Source: Coriobacteriia bacterium (GTDB taxonomy: Bacteria > Actinomycetota > Coriobacteriia > Coriobacteriales > UBA8131). Taken from it: 14,093 bases of DNA. The notes beneath the pieces are model-generated. The model saw only the letters and a program-made list of their open reading frames with translations. It did not search any database and was not told the DNA's origin. The position numbers and the translations under genes are program-made. Where the stretch lies: assembly GCA_009779015.1 (NCBI GenBank), contig WRFC01000011.1:1-14093 (forward strand), written 5' to 3'. Below, one piece after another: positions 7,851 to 13,358 of the stretch; position 1 is the stretch's first letter, and each line of letters begins with the position of its first letter.

Positions 7851-8762
7851 ATGCTGGGCTGTACGACAGAAAACGCATTAGAGATCCGTGGGCTTTGCAA
7901 GCCTGATGGGTCATCCGGCATCAAAGACTTGAGTTTCGATGTGCCAGCCGGATGTATAACCGGGCTTGTCGGGCCAAACGGCGCTGGTAAAACCACAATC
8001 ATCAAGATGATCTTGAATATGGTGCTGTGCGACTCAGGGAGCATAAGGTTTTTTGGGCAGGATAAGGTCATCAGGCAGAATTCAGAGATCGGCGTGGTGC
8101 TAGATAAGCCGTTCTATAATGAGGATTGGAAGGTCAAAGATATTGAGAAAGGCCTACTGCCTTTCTATCCAGGTTGGGATTTTCTGGCGAGCAACATCTG
8201 GGCATGCCTGGTCTTAGGCGTCTTTATGGGGCTGGTGTATAACCTCATGCTGTTTTTTTATGATGAGAAAAACAATACCTATGTGCTTTACGCCTCACTG
8301 GGGTTAAGCCGGTCAAGCATAGTAGCTGGTAGGTTCTTCTCTACATTGGTGCTCCATATTATGTCTATTGTTTTTTGTCTGCCAATTTGCGCCTTGGGAT
8401 ATTTCGTTGCTGTTCTTGTGGGCTTCCAGTGGGGGCTAAGCTTTTCTCCACAAATTTGGATTCTACTCTCAATAATTATATTATTGTGTACTACAGTACA
8501 ATTTCCTGTCTATTTCAAAGTAAGTTATAGAAGGGCTAGATACCTGGCCATTGCAATCCCAGTACTTGCTGTTTTTCTCATATTGGGTGCTGTGTTTGGG
8601 CTCATTCTATCTGGCAATAATCAAGTTGGATCATCACCTGGCCCTCTCATTCAGGCGTTGAGCAGTTCAGGTCTGATGGTGGTCATGACCTGTATCCTGG
8701 TCGTTTTCGCCTGCACCGCCTATCTGCTCTCTCGCTCCTTCTTGAAAAAGCGGGATTTTTGA
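7851..8762 (+). pseudogene. Chimeric remnant: truncated ABC ATPase joined to ABC-2 permease
   Basis: One open frame (303 residues from ATG 7851; TTG 7815 also possible) holds two broken genes. The first about 110 residues are the N-terminal part of a BcrA/YtrB-like ABC ATPase: ALEIRGLCK, LSFDVPAG, and Walker A GPNGAGKTT (about 41-49). The ATPase stops at PFYPGWD (near 8178); signature, Walker B, D-loop and switch histidine are absent. The frame continues into a membrane protein with about six hydrophobic segments, a YASLGLSRSSIVAGRF motif and a C-terminal SRSFLKKRDF, as in ABC-2 permeases usually encoded by the next gene. A deletion that removed the rest of the ATPase and the permease start explains this. 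The start expected from the family would be at 7863, where the codon is ACG, and no good Shine-Dalgarno is seen. The permease part is AT-richer than its neighbours. A functional fusion cannot be excluded, but ATP hydrolysis by this protein is implausible. Confidence 0.72.
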
Positions 8763-8766
8763 GACT

Positions 8767-8793
8767 GGTTGTCAACGGTGCCAGCCTCTTTTT
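8767..8793 (+). terminator. Weak candidate terminator after the ABC chimera
   Basis: GGTTG (8767-8771) can pair with CAGCC (8782-8786), including one G-T pair, and is followed by TCTTTTT (8787-8793). The stem is only 5 bp, so strength is doubtful, but the position right after the stop codon fits. Confidence 0.35.
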
Positions 8794-8827
8794 CATCCAG
8801 TTACCATAATCATAAAAAATCCATCAT

Positions 8828-8856
8828 TTGCCATCTATTCTCTGGTAGCCTAAAAC
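8828..8856 (+). promoter_or_regulatory. Candidate promoter of the small lipoprotein gene
   Basis: TTGCCA (8828-8833) and TAAAAC (8851-8856) are separated by exactly 17 bp and resemble housekeeping -35 and -10 boxes. They lie about 60 bp ahead of the lipoprotein start, in an AT-rich gap. With the weak terminator upstream this suggests independent transcription. Confidence 0.4.
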
Positions 8857-8918
8857 TGATATGCTTGGCAGCAATGCTAAAGTGGCAGGACGGGAAATTT
8901 CGTTTCAAGGAGGAAGCA

Positions 8919-9320
8919 ATGAGAAAGCGTTATCTGATAATCTTTGCGGCCCTGGTGGTCGCAACCTTATCGCTGGGAGCATTGGTTGGTTGCGGTGGTG
9001 GCGCAACGTCAACCGCGGCGGCAGGCAAGTACACGCTGACCCAAGTAAGCGTGAACGGCATGACTGTCGAGGGCAGCGACCTGTCCTCGGTGCTCACCCC
9101 GACCGACTACTATGTCGAGATCGTCGATTCCAAGAACATCAACTTTGAGTTCGGTTCGTATTCCGGCGGGGTCATCTCGACCACCTACACCCAGAGTGGC
9201 AACACGATCACCGTCTCGGACAGCTCGGGCACTTTGAATCTGACGTTGGATGGCGACACCATCAGCTTATCGTTGGATACCGACGGGCAAACACAAGGCA
9301 TGGTCTTTACCAAGCAGTAA
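8919..9320 (+). CDS. Small beta-rich lipoprotein of unknown function
   Basis: Predicted surface lipoprotein of 133 residues. The N-terminus is a textbook lipoprotein signal: basic MRKR, a hydrophobic core, and the lipobox LVGC with the lipidated cysteine at 25, followed by a Gly/Ser/Thr/Ala tether. The mature part starts GKYTLTQVSVNG and consists of alternating short strands, ending in TLNLTLDGDTISLSLDTDGQTQGMVFTK. This G-x-Y-T-L start and the D-G-D...F-x-K ending recall small lipocalin-like lipoproteins common in anaerobic Gram-positives; this is pattern recognition, not a database hit. The start is well fixed: AAGGAGG (8907-8913) lies 5 nt before ATG 8919, although the frame is open further upstream. 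It has its own candidate promoter and a strong terminator downstream, so it appears monocistronic. No catalytic residue or ligand site is recognisable. Confidence 0.85.
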   Translation: MRKRYLIIFAALVVATLSLGALVGCGGGATSTAAAGKYTLTQVSVNGMTVEGSDLSSVLTPTDYYVEIVDSKNINFEFGSYSGGVISTTYTQSGNTITVSDSSGTLNLTLDGDTISLSLDTDGQTQGMVFTKQ

Positions 9321-9355
9321 TCAGCCACGCACCGTTTGAGAAAAAGCGTTAGGAT

Positions 9356-9396
9356 AAGAGGTGGCTCCTGATCTATGAAGGGAGCCGCCTCTTTTA
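9356..9396 (+). terminator. Strong intrinsic terminator after the lipoprotein gene
   Basis: GAGGTGGCTCC (9358-9368) pairs with GGAGCCGCCTC (9381-9391) over 11 bp with one G-T pair; two further A-T pairs extend it at the base. A 12-nt loop separates the arms and a TTTTAT run follows. With A residues on the 5' side it may also work, less well, on the opposite strand. Confidence 0.85.
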
Positions 9397-9400
9397 TAAT
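9395..9400 (+). promoter_or_regulatory. Perfect -10 box (TATAAT), possible pheST promoter
   Basis: A consensus TATAAT begins inside the T run of the preceding terminator. No -35 box or TGn extension is seen at the right distance, so activity is uncertain, but this is the only promoter-like element before pheS. A start near 9407 would give a leader of about 135 nt containing the hairpin repeats. Confidence 0.35.
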
Positions 9401-9420
9401 GGCATCAGAAAGCAAGCGTC

Positions 9421-9498
9421 GGCTGGCCCGCCGCCAGATCCGCTGGCCCGCCGCCAGATCCGCTGGCAGTCGCCGGTCGATCTGCTGGTAGATCAGCC
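9421..9498 (+). repeat. Tandem 20-bp hairpin repeat in the pheS leader
   Basis: A 20-bp unit starting GCTGGCCCGCCGCC is present twice without mismatch (9422-9441 and 9442-9461), then in a degenerate copy (9462-9483) and a fragment starting GCTGG (9484). Each perfect unit folds as CTGGC-ccgcc-GCCAG (9423-9437 and 9443-9457). The degenerate end forms a third hairpin, GATCT-gctggt-AGATC (9479-9494), extendable to 9475-9498 with one mismatch. No long T run follows. No ATG or Phe codon run is present, so it is not a classical Phe leader-peptide attenuator. Confidence 0.75.
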
Positions 9499-9526
9499 AA
9501 GGCGCGCACAGGCAAGCAGGTAAAAA

Positions 9527-9537
9527 AGACAGGTGTG
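9527..9537 (+). promoter_or_regulatory. pheS ribosome binding box shared with pheT
   Basis: AGACAGGTGTG occurs here and again at 10658-10668, just before pheT. The AGGTG core is the likely Shine-Dalgarno in both. Here it supports the unusual TTG start at 9542: an in-frame TGA at 9536-9538 rules out any earlier start, and the next in-frame start-like codon is about 30 residues into the conserved N-terminal coiled coil. Confidence 0.65.
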
Positions 9538-9541
9538 AGCA

Positions 9542-10594
9542 TTGAAGACGATCGACGAACTGGCCGAAGCGGTCCTCCCGCGCATCGCGGCCGCCAAAGA
9601 CACGGCCGAACTAGAGCACCTGCGGGTCGAGGTGCTGGGCAAGAAAGGCAGCCTGACCGCCCTGCTCCGCGGCCTTGGGCAGCTGGCTGAAGAAAAGCGT
9701 GCCGAATTCGGCCAGGCTGCCAACAGCCTGCGCGACCAGATCGAGGAGCGCCTGGCCGAACGGCGCGAGCACCTGGCTGCGGCCGAGCTTGAGAAGCGCA
9801 TCAGCGCCGGCGCCTTAGACGTCACGTTGCCTGGGCGCACCAACACGGTCGGCAGCCAGCACCTGATCAGCCGCCTGACCGAAGAGATCGTGAACATCTT
9901 TCGCGGCCTTGGCTACTCGGTCGAGGCCGGCCAACAGGTCGAGACCGACTATTACAACTTCACGGCCCTGAACACGCCGCCCGACCATCCCTCGCGCGGC
10001 CTCCAAGACACCTTCTACGTCGTCGACCGCTCGGGCGCGCAAGCCGCCATCTCGGGCGAGAGCGACGTCGTGCTGCGCACGCAGACCTCCGGCGCCCAAA
10101 TCCACGTCATGGAAAAACAGCGCCCGCCCATCTACATCCTCTCGCCCGGGCGGGTCTACCGCCGCGACGTCGCCGACCCCAGCCACCTGCCCCAGTTCAC
10201 GCAGGTCGAGGGCCTGGTCGTAGACAAAGGCATCAGCTTTGCCGACCTCAAGGGCACGCTCGACTACTTTTGCAAGCAGGTCTTCGGTGCCGAGCGCCTG
10301 ACCCGCTTTCGCCCGCATTTCTTTCCCTTTACCGAGCCGTCGGCCGAAGTCGACGTCAGCTGCGGCATCTGCCATGGCCAGGGCTGCCGCTTTTGCAAAG
10401 GCACGGGCTGGCTCGAGATACTCGGCTGCGGCATGGTCGACCCCAACGTCTTGGGCTTCGTCGACATCGACCCCGAAGAATACAGCGGCTTTGCCTTTGG
10501 TATGGGCGTCGAGCGCATCGCCGCCCTCAAGTACAACGTCTCGGACCTGCGCATGCTGCTCGAAGGCGACATGCGCTTCTTGCGCCAGTTCTGA
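9542..10594 (+). CDS. pheS: Phenylalanine--tRNA ligase alpha subunit
   Basis: Catalytic subunit of the alpha2-beta2 enzyme that charges tRNA-Phe with phenylalanine; 350 residues from a TTG start. Residues 1-90 form the tRNA-binding coiled-coil arm (LRVEVLGKKGSLTALL, then charged helices). The class II core follows: TDYYNFTALNTPPDHPSR (135-152), the QTSGAQIH block (181-188), motif 2 PGRVYRRDVADPSHLPQF (202-219), FPFTEPSAEVDV (261-272), and motif 3 GFAFGMGVERIA (316-327). Between EVDV and GWLEILGCGMV lies a four-cysteine segment, C274-x2-C277 and C282-x2-C285, which looks like a metal-binding knuckle. It is absent from the E. coli enzyme but, from memory, recurs in PheS of other phyla. Length and ends are normal. 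pheT follows after 76 bp. No T-box is visible upstream. Confidence 0.97.
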   Translation: MKTIDELAEAVLPRIAAAKDTAELEHLRVEVLGKKGSLTALLRGLGQLAEEKRAEFGQAANSLRDQIEERLAERREHLAAAELEKRISAGALDVTLPGRTNTVGSQHLISRLTEEIVNIFRGLGYSVEAGQQVETDYYNFTALNTPPDHPSRGLQDTFYVVDRSGAQAAISGESDVVLRTQTSGAQIHVMEKQRPPIYILSPGRVYRRDVADPSHLPQFTQVEGLVVDKGISFADLKGTLDYFCKQVFGAERLTRFRPHFFPFTEPSAEVDVSCGICHGQGCRFCKGTGWLEILGCGMVDPNVLGFVDIDPEEYSGFAFGMGVERIAALKYNVSDLRMLLEGDMRFLRQF

Positions 10595-10670
10595 TTTTTG
10601 CGGTTTTTTTGGGGGAGAAGGCCCAGGCGGCCGTTTATTTGACAGATAACCCTATTTAGACAGGTGTGCT
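10595..10670 (+). other. pheS-pheT intergenic spacer with T runs and a small hairpin
   Basis: This 76-bp gap is long for pheST, which are often nearly adjacent. It holds T5 and T7 runs (10596-10610), a G run, then a short hairpin GGCC-caggc-GGCC (10620-10632) followed by GTTTATTT, and the AGACAGGTGTG box before pheT. A weak attenuator that tunes the subunit ratio is possible, but the stem is only 4 bp. Confidence 0.3.
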
Positions 10671-13232
10671 ATGAGAGTCTCTTTACGCTGGTTAAAGCAA
10701 TTGGTCAAGCTGCCGAGTGACATCCAGGCCCTGACGAGCAGGCTCGACCTGACCGGCACGGCCGTCGATGCCGTGATCCCGCTGGGCGATGGCCTCGAGA
10801 AGATCGTGGTCGGGCAGATCGTCGAGCGTGAGCGCCACCCCGACTCCGACCACCTCTGGGTGACCAAGGTCGATGTCGGAAACTGGGCGCTGGGGCCGGA
10901 CGGGCAGCCCGAAAGGCTGCAGATCGTCTGCGGCGCCCAGAACTTCGTGGCCGGCGACAAGGTGCCGGTGGCCTTGGTCGGCGCCATCCTGCCCGGCGGC
11001 CTGACGATCAAAAAGGCCAAGATGCGCGGCATCGAGTCGCGCGGCATGAACTGCTCGGCGCGCGAACTGGGCATCGGCAGCGATGCCGATGGCATCATGG
11101 TGCTGCCTGCGCAGGCCCCCATCGGCCTGCCGATTGCCGAGTACCTCGAGCTGGCCGACACCGTCCTCGACCTCGAGATCACCCCCAACCGCCCGGACTG
11201 CATGAGCATGCTGGGCGTGGCGCGCGAGATCGGGGCGGTCTATGACGAGCCCTACGGCCTCGAACAACGCTTTGCCGAGCCGCCCCGCGCCGGGCAGGCC
11301 GCAGACCTGCTGAGCCTGCAGATTGACGATGCAGTGCGCTGCCCGCGCTATACGGCGCAGGTCATCCGGGGCGTCAAGGTCGGCCCTTCTCCCCAATGGC
11401 TGGTTGACCGGGTGACGGCAGCGGGTGCCCGCCCGATCAACAACATCGTCGATGTCTCTAACTACATCATGTTCGAGTATGGCCAGCCCCTGCATACCTT
11501 TGACCTGAACACGCTGGTGGCTGACAGCGCCGGCCGGCGCTCGATCGTCGTACGGGCGGCGGCGGCTGGCGAGGCCTTTACGACGCTGGACGGCGTGCGG
11601 CGCGAGCTGGATGCCGATATCACCTGTATCGTCGACGGCAACGCCAACGGCGGGCGCGGGGCGACCGTTGCCCTGGCCGGCGTAATGGGCGGCCTGGACA
11701 GCGAGGTCAGTGACCAGACGGTCGATATATTGCTCGAGTCGGCAGCGTTCTCGGGTGCCCACACCTCGCGCACGAGCCGCAAGCTGCAGCTCTTCTCCGA
11801 AGCCTCGGCGCGCTTTGAGCGTGGCGTCGACCCCGAGACCTGCCTCTTGGCGGCCGAGCGGGCGGCGGCCTTGATCGTCCAGGTGGCCGGCGGCAGCGTC
11901 TGCGCAGACGTCCTCGACCTCTACCCGGCGCCTTTGCAACTGCCTACCTTAAAGCTCCGTGGCCAGCGCCTGGCCGCGATCACGGGGGCGCCGATACCGC
12001 TGGCCGAGGCCGCCAGCATCCTCCAGCGCCTGGGCTGCACGGTCACGCTGGCCGGGTCGTCGGGCTCTGCGGCGGGCACCCCGGCCGACACCCCGGCCGA
12101 CCCTGCGGCCGGCGCCCCGGCCGACCCCGCAGCCGCTGCCGAGGCCGCCAGCCTAGATGTCATACCGCCCAGCTTCCGCCCCGACCTGACCCGCGAGATC
12201 GACCTGATCGAAGAGGTCCTGCGCATCTGGGGTATGGAGAAGGTCGTGGCCAGCCTGCCGGGCGGGCGGGGCCGCCTCGGCCGCCAAACGCTCGAAGAAG
12301 AACGCCGCCAGACAATCGGGCAGAGCCTCAGGGCATGCGGCTTAAATGAGACGATGACCTATAGCTTTGCCCTGGATGGCGACGTCGAGAAGCTGCAGAT
12401 GGGCTTTGCAGCCGACGAGCAGGCCGTCCAGCTGATCAACCCGATGAATGCCGAGCAGTCCGAGCTGCGCCGCAGCATTTTGCCCGGGCTCTTGCGCTCG
12501 GCCGCCTACAACCTCAGCCGTGGCGTCGCTGACATCCAACTCTACGAGCTGGGCGCGGTCTTTATGATCGGCGAGTCTGAAAAGCTGCCGCGTGAGCCCG
12601 ACCACCTGGCGGCCGTGCTGGTCGGCTCGTTGCACCCGCCCGCCTGGAACCAAACGGCGCGGGCAGCCGACTTCTTTGATGCCAAGGGCATCCTGGACTG
12701 CCTGCTTGACCAGCTGCATATCCAAAAGACCCGCTATCTGGCGGTCGCGGACGCCAGCCTGCCCTGGCTCCAGGCCGGGCGCGCTGCCCGGGTCATGTCC
12801 GGCAAGCGTGAGCTCGGCTGGCTGGGCGAGCTCGATCCCCGGGTGGCCAAGAAGTTCGAGATCGAGGCCGCGGTCGTGGCCTTTGACCTTGATGTCCAGG
12901 CCTTGCTGAACGCCAGCCAGGCCATGCGGGCATATCTGCCTGTCCCCCAATACCCTGCCGTCCAGCGCGATCTGGCCATCGTCGTCGACGACCAGGTGGC
13001 CGCCGAGCGCCTCGAACAGGTGATGCAGAGCGCCGGCGGCGCACTCTTGGCCGATGTCCGGCTCTTTGACCTCTATGTCGATGAGAAGCGTTTGGGGGCG
13101 CACAAGAAGTCGCTGGCCTTCTCCCTCGAATACCGGGCGCCCGACCGCACGCTGACTTCCGAAGAGGTCGAAAAGGCGCACGAAAAGCTCGTCTCTAAAC
13201 TCGTCGCGGCCACTGGCGGCGAAATCCGCTGA
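10671..13232 (+). CDS. pheT: Phenylalanine--tRNA ligase beta subunit
   Basis: Partner of PheS carrying the tRNA-binding and editing domains; 853 residues. Domains in order: the N-terminal MRVSLRWLKQLV segment; an EMAP II-like tRNA-binding domain (about 40-155) with HPDSDHLWVTKVDVG, IVCGAQNF, KMRGIESRGMNCSARELG; the B3/B4 editing domain (about 210-400) with RPINNIVDVSNYIMFEYGQPLH (255-276), LAGVMGG and SEASARFERGVDP; the B5 domain (about 420-520) with SFRPDLTREIDLIEEVLRIWG; the class II-like core (about 545-745); and the C-terminal anticodon-binding FDX-ACB domain (about 757-853) with YPAVQRDLAIVV and KKSLAFSLEYRAPDRTLTSEEV. It is longer than usual (about 790-820), mainly through an Ala/Pro/Gly/Asp-rich insert at 461-494. 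ATG 10671 has the AGACAGGTGTG box directly before it. Stop and C-terminus match the family. Confidence 0.97.
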   Translation: MRVSLRWLKQLVKLPSDIQALTSRLDLTGTAVDAVIPLGDGLEKIVVGQIVERERHPDSDHLWVTKVDVGNWALGPDGQPERLQIVCGAQNFVAGDKVPVALVGAILPGGLTIKKAKMRGIESRGMNCSARELGIGSDADGIMVLPAQAPIGLPIAEYLELADTVLDLEITPNRPDCMSMLGVAREIGAVYDEPYGLEQRFAEPPRAGQAADLLSLQIDDAVRCPRYTAQVIRGVKVGPSPQWLVDRVTAAGARPINNIVDVSNYIMFEYGQPLHTFDLNTLVADSAGRRSIVVRAAAAGEAFTTLDGVRRELDADITCIVDGNANGGRGATVALAGVMGGLDSEVSDQTVDILLESAAFSGAHTSRTSRKLQLFSEASARFERGVDPETCLLAAERAAALIVQVAGGSVCADVLDLYPAPLQLPTLKLRGQRLAAITGAPIPLAEAASILQRLGCTVTLAGSSGSAAGTPADTPADPAAGAPADPAAAAEAASLDVIPPSFRPDLTREIDLIEEVLRIWGMEKVVASLPGGRGRLGRQTLEEERRQTIGQSLRACGLNETMTYSFALDGDVEKLQMGFAADEQAVQLINPMNAEQSELRRSILPGLLRSAAYNLSRGVADIQLYELGAVFMIGESEKLPREPDHLAAVLVGSLHPPAWNQTARAADFFDAKGILDCLLDQLHIQKTRYLAVADASLPWLQAGRAARVMSGKRELGWLGELDPRVAKKFEIEAAVVAFDLDVQALLNASQAMRAYLPVPQYPAVQRDLAIVVDDQVAAERLEQVMQSAGGALLADVRLFDLYVDEKRLGAHKKSLAFSLEYRAPDRTLTSEEVEKAHEKLVSKLVAATGGEIR
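12051..12152 (+). repeat. Ala/Pro/Asp low-complexity insert within pheT
   Basis: Residues 461-494 of PheT read as a degenerate TPAD/APAD/PAAA repeat built from near-repeats of CCCCGGCCGAC. They replace what is normally a turn of a few residues in the B5 domain, between LGCTVTL and LDVIPPSFRPDL. The frame is kept, so the insert must be tolerated, probably as a flexible surface loop. Confidence 0.75.
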
Positions 13233-13253
13233 TGGCACTGGGGCGGCGGCCAA

Positions 13254-13294
13254 AACCGGTCAGAGGCCAGCATGCAAAACTGGCCGGGCCGGTT
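13254..13294 (+). other. Long hairpin between pheT and the MFS gene
   Basis: AACCGG (13254-13259) pairs with CCGGTT (13289-13294), and inside it GGCCAG (13265-13270) pairs with CTGGCC (13280-13285), giving a two-part stem-loop 22 bp past the pheT stop. There is no T run, so it is not a standard intrinsic terminator. It may be a 3' stabilising structure or a U-tract-less terminator for pheST. Confidence 0.45.
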
Positions 13295-13358
13295 GGCCTC
13301 GGCCGTCTCGCCCAGCGTCTGGCCCGGCGGCCGGCACCCCTAAAAACGGGCTAGCCCG

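Noticed and set aside
8769..8918. Longer start for the small lipoprotein
   Set aside because: The frame is open, but it would bury the lipoprotein signal 50 residues inside; the AAGGAGG before 8919 settles the start.
9421..9498. CRISPR array
   Set aside because: The units are directly adjacent with no spacers, only two are perfect, and no cas gene is nearby.
9356..9541. T-box riboswitch before pheS
   Set aside because: The GGTGGCTCC arm vaguely recalls a T-box core (GGTGGNACC), but it is part of a plain terminator of the upstream gene, and no specifier loop or antiterminator alternative can be built.
10639..10667. Promoter with consensus TTGACA between pheS and pheT
   Set aside because: TTGACA is perfect, but at 17 bp downstream the sequence is GGTGTG, and no -10-like hexamer lies at 16-18 bp.
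10692..11939. Long minus-strand open frame (415 codons) opposite pheT
   Set aside because: It lies wholly within the conserved pheT gene, and such antisense frames are common in GC-rich genes with biased codons. The product has no recognisable domain.
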